Origin: Leucobacter sp.
GTDB lineage: Bacteria; Actinomycetota; Actinomycetes; Actinomycetales; Microbacteriaceae
Length of the DNA: 18,188 bases
Direction: 5' to 3'
NCBI GenBank assembly: GCA_012510755.1
Contig: JAAZHL010000061.1
Span: 1 to 18,188 of the forward strand
The notes below the pieces were generated by a model. That model was given only the letters and a program-made list of their open reading frames with translations, was not told the DNA's origin and did not search any database. Shown piece by piece: positions 1 to 7,264 of this stretch. Made by a program: the position numbers and the translations under genes. Each line of letters begins with the position of its first letter. The first letter of the stretch is position 1.

Positions 1-1
1 C

Positions 2-103
2 GAAGAGTGGCTGATCGGGGCGCGCAAACGTCTCGAGGCAGCACGCGCTGGCAGTGCCGCAGCGGGCGAGGCACAGTCGAACGACGCCGAGGCGGGCGTC
101 TAA
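2..103 (+). CDS. xseB: Exodeoxyribonuclease VII small subunit, C-terminal fragment
   Basis: An open frame enters from the left edge and stops at TAA 101-103, giving 33 residues. The fragment begins EEWLIGARKRLEAAR, which resembles the end of the second helix of XseB (usual pattern CEEWL-GARxRLDAA), followed by an Ala/Gly/Glu-rich disordered tail that varies between species. XseB is the small helical subunit that joins XseA in the single-strand-specific exonuclease VII of the cytoplasm. The stop lies 4 nt before the next start, so the two genes are probably co-transcribed. From general knowledge, actinobacterial xseB is often followed by a DUF4245 gene, as here. The N-terminal part lies outside the window, so the call rests on a short motif plus context. 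Confidence 0.75.
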   Translation, partial: EEWLIGARKRLEAARAGSAAAGEAQSNDAEAGV

Positions 104-107
104 CTCC

Positions 108-830
108 ATGGCAAAGAAGACGAAACAGCCGGTGGTGGTTGCAGAGCTCGGCCGCCCTGAGACCACGGCAGAGACGGCGGCGCGCAAGGCCAATGACAGT
201 CGCCTGTATCGACAGCGTAAGACCGTCAATAACCTGGTGTTCTCGCTGTTAGTCAGCGTCGGGTTGATGTTTGTGATCGTGCTGATCGTGCCCCGCGGCA
301 CCGACCAGTGGAAAGACCACTCGGTGAATGTGGCTGAGGCCGCCGAACTCAATACACCGAGTGCGGGCGTACCGCTCATTGCCCCCGCCGTGCCCGAGAG
401 CTGGTTGGCAAAGCAAGCAGTACTCAAACGCGATGCCGCGAGCGAGGTGCTGAACTGGTTTGTGACGTACACGACCGAGAATGAGGCGTACGCAGCGTTC
501 ACGCAGGCGCTCACCACTGATGGTGCGGCAGTGAATGGCACGTGGATCGCCGGCCAGCTCGAGAACCAGTCAGCAACCGGCACAGAGACCATTGGCGGGC
601 TCGAGTGGACCGTATACGATCACCCGCGCCGCAGCCCCGACGAGAGCAACATGGTGTTTGGCCTTGAGGCGCAGGTGGGCAACATCACGCTGCTCGTCTA
701 TGGCACTGATCGACCCGAGGTGCTGCGCACCCTCGCTGCAGATATTGCGGCACAAGCAATCGCGCTTGATCTTACGAACCAGACGATTGATTCGATAACG
801 AATGAATCAGCAGAGGCAGAGGGGTCATAA
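108..830 (+). CDS. DUF4245 family single-pass membrane protein
   Basis: This 240-residue protein has a basic, polar N-terminus (about residues 1-42), one transmembrane helix at about 43-62 (NNLVFSLLVSVGLMFVIVLI lies at 41-60), and an extracytoplasmic domain of about 175 residues. That topology and the motifs around VPESWLAKQAVLKR and GGLEWTVYDH fit the actinobacterial DUF4245 family, whose function is unknown. The frame is open upstream to an ATG at 54, but that start would lie inside xseB; ATG 108, giving MAKKTKQ, fits the family better and sits 4 nt after the xseB stop. Its own stop TAA (828-830) abuts the carbonic anhydrase ATG with no gap, which indicates an operon. No catalytic motif is visible. 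Confidence 0.85.
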   Translation: MAKKTKQPVVVAELGRPETTAETAARKANDSRLYRQRKTVNNLVFSLLVSVGLMFVIVLIVPRGTDQWKDHSVNVAEAAELNTPSAGVPLIAPAVPESWLAKQAVLKRDAASEVLNWFVTYTTENEAYAAFTQALTTDGAAVNGTWIAGQLENQSATGTETIGGLEWTVYDHPRRSPDESNMVFGLEAQVGNITLLVYGTDRPEVLRTLAADIAAQAIALDLTNQTIDSITNESAEAEGS

Positions 831-1523
831 ATGCCTGCTGTCACACCTCGTGTGAGCCCACAAGAAGCCTGGAACGAACTCGCGGCGGGCAACTCCCGTT
901 TCGTTGATGGCGGCCCGGCACACCCGCACCAAGATGTGGAGCGGCGAAGCAGCCTCACCTCGACGCAGGCGCCAGATGTCGCGCTGTTCGGGTGCAGTGA
1001 CTCGAGGCTAGCCGCCGAGATCATCTTCGACCGCGGCCTCGGCGACCTGTTCATCGCCCGCAACATGGGGCACGTGGTCGCCGAATCGATCACGGCGTCA
1101 ATGGAGTACGCGGTCGTCGAGCTCGGCTCGGCGCTGATCGTCGTGCTCGCCCACGATTCATGCGGGGCGGTGTCTGCGGCAATCGACCAGATGACCGCGC
1201 AGCCGACCGAGGTGCCAGTCGCCGTGGGCAACACGCTCGCACCCATTCTTCCCGCGGTGCAGCAGCTGTGGTTGCGACACAATCATGACACCCCGTATGT
1301 CAACCCGAGCCGCTTGGACGCCGACGCGGTGGGCCGCATTCATTTGAACAACACCGTGAATGAGTTGCTGCGCAGCTCACGCATTATCAGCAATGCCGTC
1401 GCCGCGGGCACCCTCGGCATCGTGGGGTGCCAATACCGTCTCGCGGCGGGCCGCGTCGTACCGGTCAGTGCCGTTGGACCGCTCGACATCGCCTTGGAGG
1501 CTCACGCCGCAGGCGCTGCGTGA
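831..1523 (+). CDS. Beta-class carbonic anhydrase
   Basis: This 230-residue cytoplasmic zinc enzyme interconverts CO2 and bicarbonate. The zinc ligands of beta-carbonic anhydrases are visible: C55-x-D57-x-R59 in GCSDSRL, and H108-x-x-C111 in LAHDSCGAV. The D57/R59 dyad gates the zinc and supports catalysis. The glycine that usually precedes the ligand histidine (GHxxCG) is alanine here, a mild deviation. Other family segments such as GDLFIARNMGHV are intact, and the length is normal. The start is supported by the purine-rich AGAGGGG a few bases upstream and by the direct junction with the preceding stop codon. It lies between DUF4245 and fumarase; bicarbonate supply for the acyl-CoA carboxylase encoded at the right end of the window is a plausible but unproven role. 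Confidence 0.93.
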   Translation: MPAVTPRVSPQEAWNELAAGNSRFVDGGPAHPHQDVERRSSLTSTQAPDVALFGCSDSRLAAEIIFDRGLGDLFIARNMGHVVAESITASMEYAVVELGSALIVVLAHDSCGAVSAAIDQMTAQPTEVPVAVGNTLAPILPAVQQLWLRHNHDTPYVNPSRLDADAVGRIHLNNTVNELLRSSRIISNAVAAGTLGIVGCQYRLAAGRVVPVSAVGPLDIALEAHAAGAA

Positions 1524-1580
1524 TCCTCGCACAAATTCTTCTTGCACACCGAACCACTCACCATCGAACAAAGGATGAAA

Positions 1581-2983
1581 GTGACCGAAACTGATTACCG
1601 CATCGAACATGACACCATGGGCGAAGTTCGTGTACCGAAACACGCACTCTATGCTGCGCAGACGCAGCGGGCTGTCGAGAACTTTCCGATCTCGGGTTCA
1701 GGGCTTGAGCCCGCGCAGATCGTTGCGCTTGCACGCATCAAGCGTGCCGCGGCATTGCGAACAATGAACTCGGCATTCTCGAAGCCTCGATTGCAGACTC
1801 GATCGTTGCGGCGGCCGACGAGATCATCAGTGGCGACCACCACGACCAGTTTCCGGTAGACACCTACCAGACCGGTGCAGGTACCTCGTCAAACATGAAC
1901 ATGAACGAAGTGCTTGCCGCCCTCGCAACCAAGCACCGCGGCGAGCCGGTGCACCCGAACGACCACGTGAATGCGTCACAGTCGTCGAACGACGTGTTTC
2001 CGACCTCTGTGCACATTGCAGTGACGGGCGCACTCATCGAACAGTTGAAGCCTGCGCTCGAGCACCTCGCGGTCGCCCTCGAAACGAAGGCCGAACTGTG
2101 GAAAGACGCCGTCAAGCCGGGCCGCACCCACCTGATGGATGCTACGCCCGTCACCCTCGGTCAGGTGTTCAGCGGGTATGCCGCACAGATTCGCTACGGC
2201 ATTGAGCGTGTCGACGCCGCACTGCCACGCGTCGCTGAAGTGCCCCAGGGTGGCACTGCGGTCGGCACTGGTATCAACACGCCGCTCGGCTTCCCTGAAA
2301 AGGTTATCGCCGAGATCGCCTCATCGACGGGGTTGCCAATTACCGAGGCGCGCAACCACTTTGAGGCACAGGCGAACCGTGACGGCCTCGTTGAGGCCTC
2401 TGGCGCGCTGCGCACCATTGCGGTCTCGTTGACCAAGATCGCCGAAGACATTCGTTGGATGGGCTCGGGCCCCAACACTGCGTTTGCTGAGTTGCAGATT
2501 CCTGACCTGCAGCCCGGCTCCTCGATCATGCCAGGCAAGGTGAACCCTGTTGTGCCCGAAGCCACCCTCATGGTGTGCGCACGCGTCATCGGCAACGATG
2601 CAACGATCGCCTGGGGCGGCGCGCGCGGCAACTTCGAGCTCAACGTCATGATTCCGGTCATGGGCACGGCACTGCTCGAATCGATTCGCCTGCTTTCAAA
2701 CGTCATGCGGGTCTTTGCCGACAAGACCGTAGACGGTCTGGTAGCAAACATCGAGCGCATGGCTACCCTCGCGGGCATGAGCCCCTCAACGGTCACCCCC
2801 CTCAACCGACTCATCGGTTACGAGGCAGCTGCGAAGATCGCAAAGCACTCGGTGGCCGAAGGCATCACGGTGCGCGAGGCAGTGATCGATCTGGGTTACG
2901 TCGAACGTGGCGAGGTCACCGAGGCTGATCTCGACAAGGCGCTTGATCTGCTCTCGATGACCCACCCGGGCGTCGCGAAGTAA
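1581..2983 (+). CDS. fumC: Class II fumarate hydratase, interrupted by an apparent 1-nt frameshift
   Basis: This is fumarase of the TCA cycle (fumarate plus water to L-malate), a cytoplasmic homotetramer in the class II family. The N-terminal part (YRIEHDTMGEVRVP, ALYAAQTQRAVENFP) is in one frame to about 1757. The rest (ELGILEASIADS, TGAGTSSNMNMNEV, GRTHLMDATPV, the signature GSSIMPGKVNPVVPEA, and the C-terminal domain) is in another frame, open to TAA 2981-2983. Restoring one G near 1757 gives a continuous protein of about 467 residues, the usual length. GTG 1581 is preferred as start because AAAGGA lies 5 nt upstream; ATG 1575 would place that Shine-Dalgarno sequence at the start codon itself. 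If the lesion is real, the enzyme would be truncated after about 60 residues. Apart from the frameshift every signature looks intact, so a sequence error or a very recent mutation is likely. Confidence 0.93.
1752..1760 (+). other. Frameshift site within fumC
   Basis: Upstream codons read R-A-A-A-L in frame (GCA at 1752, TTG at 1755). Downstream codons read A-N-N-E-L-G-I-L from GCG at 1757 in a different frame. Inserting one G between 1757 and 1758 (TTG GCG) joins them as AALANNELGIL, which is the expected fumarase sequence. The alternative explanation is a 2-nt insertion. There is no long homopolymer at the site. Confidence 0.85.
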
Positions 2984-3000
2984 CGCACCACCTTAAGCAA

Positions 3001-3047
3001 CACAAACACGTATGGCTCGCCCCCAAGGCGGGCCATACGTGTTTGTG
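3001..3047 (+). terminator. Strong intrinsic-type hairpin after fumC
   Basis: The inverted repeat begins 17 nt after the fumC stop. The outer 16 bp (3001-3016 with 3032-3047) pair perfectly. One T-G wobble and four further pairs (3018-3021 with 3027-3030) follow, giving about 21 bp around a 5-nt CCCAA loop. No U-tract follows, as is common for actinobacterial terminator hairpins. Confidence 0.85.
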
Positions 3048-3119
3048 CACACGCTACAGCACTGCCTCTACCGCCACAGGGAATTGTCACGGACGAACCA
3101 AGACATGCCCCTCCCCCCG

Positions 3120-3185
3120 GTTCACCTGGCGGCCACCCCCACGCTCCTCGGCAGTTACCTCATCGAGATCAACCGGTCACTTCAC
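3120..3185 (+). promoter_or_regulatory. PHO-box-like 11-nt repeats upstream of the metallophosphoesterase
   Basis: GTTCACC at 3120-3126 matches the actinobacterial PhoP direct-repeat core exactly. Exactly 11 nt downstream, GGCCACC (3131) matches 5 of 7 bases. On the same 11-nt phase, AGTTACC (3153) matches 4 of 7 and GGTCACT (3175) matches 5 of 7; the units at 3142 and 3164 do not match. The downstream gene encodes a secreted phosphoesterase, which fits phosphate-starvation control. A weak -10-like GATAGT lies at 3194-3199. The consensus comes from Streptomyces knowledge, and binding in this organism is inferred. Confidence 0.4.
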
Positions 3186-3256
3186 AGCGATTCGATAGTC
3201 AAGGCCGATCTATGCGGCCTTGCAAAACTAACAAACGATGCAACCGAAGGAATGAC

Positions 3257-5908
3257 ATGACGATCTCTGCCCGCGCACCGCGAGCGAGACGGGGTCTGGT
3301 AGCGCTTGCGCTCGCAGCCCTCGTAGGCAGTGGCTTCGCCACTCCATTGACTGGCTCGACCGCTGCCGTCGCTGCCGAAATTGAAGTACCCACCGAATCG
3401 CTGATTCGCACCGGCACCACATGGCGGTACCTCGACACCAACACCGACCCCGCCGGCGAAGACGACAACCGTGCCATCTGGACTACCACTAACTTTGACG
3501 ACTCGGCATGGAAGCAGGCCCCCAGCGCATTCGGGGTGAAGCGTAACGCGCTCGACCGGGTTGGCCCGTACATGCCAACCACGAAACTCGAGCACTACAT
3601 CGACGGTAGCGCGGCACCCACGATTCCTACGTACTTCTTTCGCACAACCTTCGAGCTCGCCCCTGGCACCGCCGACCGCGTCGCCTCGGCCGTCTCGACC
3701 GTCATTCACGATGATGCGCTTCGCGTCTATGTCAACGGTGAGCGGGTTGCAGACGTCGACACGAACAGCGCCAATTCAAGCCACAATCGCGTCGACGACT
3801 CAAACCCGAACAATCTGCAGTACGCAGGCGTGAGCGCTGGCGATCCGAAGACTCACGTGATGAACATCGACGGTGACTTGCTGCAAGACGGCACCAACAC
3901 CATCGCAGTCGCCCTGTATCAAGATCGCGCATCATCGTCAGATGCGTACTTCGATATGACCGAGTTCAAGCTCATTCCCGAGACCGAAAGCGGCACCGTC
4001 GTCGCCGCACCCACGCGCGTGATCTTGACCCCGACCGAGACACCCGCCACCTCGCAGGCGTTCTCGTTCATGGCTGGTCACTCCTCACACGAAATTGGGC
4101 AGGTCGAAATCGGTCTGGCTGCAGGTGGCGAGACCCGCGTCATCGACGCGAACCCCGTCGGCATTGTGAACAACAACGGGCTGCAACACTTCTCTGTTAC
4201 TGTTGACGGGCTCACCCCTGCGACCGCTTACCGTTACCGTGTCGGACTTCCCGACAGTTTCAGCGAGTGGTTCGAGTTCACGACTGAAGACCCGAACGCA
4301 ACCAATTTCCAGTTCGTGTACTACGGCGATGCACAGATCGGTCTTGACACCACCTGGCCGTTGGTCGTCGCACAGGCTGAAGCCACGGCAACCCGGTCGA
4401 TCGGCTCGGTGCACGCGGGTGACCTGATCGCTACCGCAAGCAACGACACCCAGTGGCAGAACTGGTTCAAGGGCATGGAACACTCAGCCACCACCACCAC
4501 CGTCTTCGCCGCACCCGGCAACCACGAGTACTCGGGTGACAAGCTGATGGTCGCGTGGAAGGCACACTTCGAGTACCCGCTCAATCAGCCAGACACCGAA
4601 AGCATCGGCGAACTCGCCGCACTCGCCGTCGGCGACAGCGATGTAGCCCAGCAGTACCGGGCATACTTCGAGCACTGGGCTGACTTCGCTGCCGAGACGG
4701 TCTACTACGCCGACTACCAGAATGTGCGCTTCATCACCCTGAACGCAACGCGCGACACCACCTTCTTGCGCCCCGACGTGCTGCCTGCCTGCTCGGGTGA
4801 CGAGTGCCCAAGCTCCAAGGTGGCCGCACTCTGGACTCAGTACCAGGCCGCATGGCTCGACTACGTGCTCAAGAACAGCCCCTCGAAGTGGAACGTTGTC
4901 ACCTTCCACCAGCCGGTCTACTCGACCTCGTCGGGCCGCAACGAACCCGTACTGCGCGAGCACTGGGTGCCGGTATTTGAAGAGAACAACATTGACCTCG
5001 TGCTGATGGGCCACGACCACACCTACGCTCGCGGCTACAACAACAGTGACACCACCGAAACCATCGGCCTCTACACCGGCCCTGTCTACGCGGTGTCAAA
5101 CTCGGGCGCGAAGCACTACAACCTCGAGACAGAAGCACGTAACGTGTGGACCAACAACGGCGCCACGCAGGTCATCCGCGGTCAGCACGTCACCACCTAC
5201 CAGGTGATCGACGTCAGCGAAGACCAGCTCGTTTACCGGTCGTATGTTGCAGAAAAGACCGGTAACGCTGCCAGCTGGGTCGTCGACCCTGAGGCAGAGG
5301 GCGAGCGCCCGACATATGTCTCGAAGGCTGTGCCTGCGGTTGGCGAGGTGTTCGACGAGTTCACCGTCACCAAGTACGCGACCGGCGAGAAGTGGGTCAC
5401 AGAAGCCGGTGTCGAAACACCTGCGGGCCCAGCGTTGACCGTCGAGAACGGGTCGGTGCGCGCAGGCGAGCCGGTGCAGCTCTCGGGCAGCGGCTTGACC
5501 CCAGACAGTGAGCTGCTCGTCGAGTTGCACTCCGATCCCGTGTCGCTTGGCTCGGCAGTGGTTGGGGCAGACGGTACGTTCTCGCAGAGCTTCGTGATTC
5601 CTGCTTCGACGACGCCGAACACCCCGCACTCGCTCGTCGTCGTGCTGCCTAACGGCAACACGCTGTCGACCCCGATTACCGTGCTGCCGATGGCAGACAA
5701 CGGTACCGGCGGAACCGGTGGCGCAGGCAACGCGAGCGGTTCCGGCAACGCCGGCACCGGGTCGGCCAACACCGGCGATGCTCTCTCGAACACAGGTGGG
5801 GCTGACGTCACACCGTTCGTGATTGCAGGTGCAGGTCTGATGCTGCTCGGCGCGGTCGTGCTACTCGCTCGCCGCAAGGCTACAAGCGAACAGCGTGCGA
5901 ACAGCTAA
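3257..5908 (+). CDS. Secreted, sortase-anchored calcineurin-like metallophosphoesterase
   Basis: This 883-residue surface protein has, in order: a signal peptide (about 1-38, basic start, ending near AVAAEI); a galactose-binding-like beta-sandwich (about 40-240, with YFFRTTFEL and ALRVYVNGERVAD); a fibronectin-III-like domain as in purple acid phosphatases (about 250-345); the metallophosphoesterase domain (about 350-670); an Ig-like domain (about 720-815); a Gly/Asn/Thr-rich linker; sortase motif LSNTG at 843-847; a hydrophobic helix; and a basic tail. Metal ligands are visible: D358 (GDAQ), D389 (HAGDL), N422-H423 (GNHE), H551 (FHQPVY) and H586/H588 (GHDH). The tyrosine of the purple-phosphatase GDxxY motif is absent, so a dinuclear phosphoesterase of unknown substrate is the safer call. 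ATG 3257 is chosen because AAGGA lies 5 nt upstream and it begins the signal peptide. It has its own leader and terminator, so it is probably monocistronic. Confidence 0.9.
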   Translation: MTISARAPRARRGLVALALAALVGSGFATPLTGSTAAVAAEIEVPTESLIRTGTTWRYLDTNTDPAGEDDNRAIWTTTNFDDSAWKQAPSAFGVKRNALDRVGPYMPTTKLEHYIDGSAAPTIPTYFFRTTFELAPGTADRVASAVSTVIHDDALRVYVNGERVADVDTNSANSSHNRVDDSNPNNLQYAGVSAGDPKTHVMNIDGDLLQDGTNTIAVALYQDRASSSDAYFDMTEFKLIPETESGTVVAAPTRVILTPTETPATSQAFSFMAGHSSHEIGQVEIGLAAGGETRVIDANPVGIVNNNGLQHFSVTVDGLTPATAYRYRVGLPDSFSEWFEFTTEDPNATNFQFVYYGDAQIGLDTTWPLVVAQAEATATRSIGSVHAGDLIATASNDTQWQNWFKGMEHSATTTTVFAAPGNHEYSGDKLMVAWKAHFEYPLNQPDTESIGELAALAVGDSDVAQQYRAYFEHWADFAAETVYYADYQNVRFITLNATRDTTFLRPDVLPACSGDECPSSKVAALWTQYQAAWLDYVLKNSPSKWNVVTFHQPVYSTSSGRNEPVLREHWVPVFEENNIDLVLMGHDHTYARGYNNSDTTETIGLYTGPVYAVSNSGAKHYNLETEARNVWTNNGATQVIRGQHVTTYQVIDVSEDQLVYRSYVAEKTGNAASWVVDPEAEGERPTYVSKAVPAVGEVFDEFTVTKYATGEKWVTEAGVETPAGPALTVENGSVRAGEPVQLSGSGLTPDSELLVELHSDPVSLGSAVVGADGTFSQSFVIPASTTPNTPHSLVVVLPNGNTLSTPITVLPMADNGTGGTGGAGNASGSGNAGTGSANTGDALSNTGGADVTPFVIAGAGLMLLGAVVLLARRKATSEQRANS

Positions 5909-5935
5909 ACGCTAAGCTGCCCGTAAAAGGGCACG

Positions 5936-5964
5936 GGGGCCGGGGTCAATGCGATCCTGGCCCC
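5936..5964. terminator. Shared hairpin between convergent genes
   Basis: GGGGCCGGGGTC (5936-5947) pairs with GATCCTGGCCCC (5953-5964) through 12 bp with two G-T wobbles and a 5-nt loop. It lies 27 nt after the phosphoesterase stop and overlaps the last codons and TGA of the convergent minus-strand gene, so it could terminate transcription on the plus strand. A smaller GCCC/GGGC hairpin precedes it at 5919-5932. Confidence 0.65.
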
Positions 5965-7175
5965 TTCGCTTTGCCCACCAAACCGCCGCGTACGGTTGAG
6001 GAGAGCGCCCGCGATGACGAGGGGTGAAAGAGCCCCGCGAGCACGTCACGGTAGAGCCGTGCGAGCTCACTGTCGGCTTGAAACCCGCGGGCGCCCACGA
6101 GCCGCATAGCCAGATCAACGGCGGCGCGAGCTTCGTCGGTCACCTGGTTGCGGGCAGCTGCAAGCGCCAAGAACCAATCATCACGTGAACGCCGCTCGTC
6201 GACATCGCGCGCGAGCAGCGTGAGTACGTCCAGGCTGCGCCGGTGCGCGAGCACCGCGTCGCTCAGTTTGGCCGCTGTGTCGGGGTCTTCGAGCCTCGGC
6301 GCGTCTGGCCCGCCAAGCTGGGGCACCACACGATTAGCGGCATCAGTCGCGAGTTCGAGCGCGCGGTCTGCGATGCCTGCGTACACGGCGGCCGTCAAAA
6401 TTGAGAACGATGAGAAGATTGCGAGAATCAGGGGGTCGCTCCCGTCGAACGGCGTGATCGTCGCAGCAATGTCGGCCTCGGATATTCGCACGCCGCTCAG
6501 CTGTGTCGTGTAGCTCTGCGTAGCACGCATACCGAGCGGGTTCCATGTGCCCGGGTGGCTGATGCTGCCAGAGATCAGGTTCGCGTTGTCAGCCCGGTCG
6601 CGCCGCACGAAACCGAACACAAGCTGTGGGTCAAGACCAGGCACCTCGCAGCGCGCGTGCACTCCGAGCCGAGTCCACACCGGTGAAAGAGTGGTGAAGA
6701 TCTTGGTACCGGTCACCTCGTACCCGCCGTCTGAATGAGGTGTCGCCGAGGATCGCGCATCCATCAACACCGCATCATTCCCGGCCTCTGAGATGCCGAA
6801 CGCAAACACCTCGCCCTGCACCGCCTCGCGCAGCACCCAGTTGAGGTTGCCACCGGCTCCCCCGGCCCCGCTCGCGCGGTCGTGTAAGAACCGTGCGACC
6901 TGCACCCACACCAGGTGCATGTTCACGCCCAGGGCAGTGGCCGGGGCATGCGCGGCAAGCCGCCGCTGCGCGATCACCAACTCTTCGAGGCTCAGCCCGC
7001 TGCCGCCGAGCCCCTCGGGCACGACTGCGGCCAAATAGCCGGTGGCTTTCAGCGCGGCGAGATCCTCGTCAAAAAAGACATTCTCAGCGTCATAGCCTGC
7101 CGCCCGCGCGCGAAACTGCTCGAGCATTTCGCTCGGCAGCAACTCTTCGATCGTTTTCGCCCTGTGCTCACTCAC
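5946..7175 (-). CDS. Acyl-CoA dehydrogenase-like flavoprotein
   Basis: This 409-residue protein has the acyl-CoA dehydrogenase fold: a helical N-domain (about 10-120), a beta domain with the FAD/substrate segment FAFGISEAGND (125-134), VTGTKIFTT (154-162) and WNPLGMRATQSY (211-222), and a helical C-domain with the conserved MRLVGARGFQADSELARL (357-374). The family normally oxidises acyl-CoA thioesters at the alpha-beta bond using FAD. The C-terminal YEG-type catalytic glutamate is not visible; the corresponding stretch reads RLYRDVLAGLFHPSSSR. That is reminiscent of DszC-like flavin monooxygenases and of dehydrogenases that use another base, so the reaction is uncertain. It starts at GTG 7175 with no clear Shine-Dalgarno sequence; the next methionine is residue 17. 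It lies 89 nt downstream of phoH on the same strand, and its stop codon overlaps the shared terminator. Confidence 0.85.
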   Translation of the reverse strand: MSEHRAKTIEELLPSEMLEQFRARAAGYDAENVFFDEDLAALKATGYLAAVVPEGLGGSGLSLEELVIAQRRLAAHAPATALGVNMHLVWVQVARFLHDRASGAGGAGGNLNWVLREAVQGEVFAFGISEAGNDAVLMDARSSATPHSDGGYEVTGTKIFTTLSPVWTRLGVHARCEVPGLDPQLVFGFVRRDRADNANLISGSISHPGTWNPLGMRATQSYTTQLSGVRISEADIAATITPFDGSDPLILAIFSSFSILTAAVYAGIADRALELATDAANRVVPQLGGPDAPRLEDPDTAAKLSDAVLAHRRSLDVLTLLARDVDERRSRDDWFLALAAARNQVTDEARAAVDLAMRLVGARGFQADSELARLYRDVLAGLFHPSSSRALSSTVRGGLVGKAKGPGSH

Positions 7176-7264
7176 GTGACCAGCTTAGGGTTTCTCGCCC
7201 TCACCCGTCAGCCTGCGTACGCACCCCTCTGCGCTGCTCGATATTCACGAAACGAACGCAGATA

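Noticed and set aside
3012..3260. An 82-codon plus-strand frame between fumC and the phosphoesterase
   Set aside because: It begins inside the terminator stem and runs through the putative regulatory region; it has no Shine-Dalgarno sequence or protein-like pattern.
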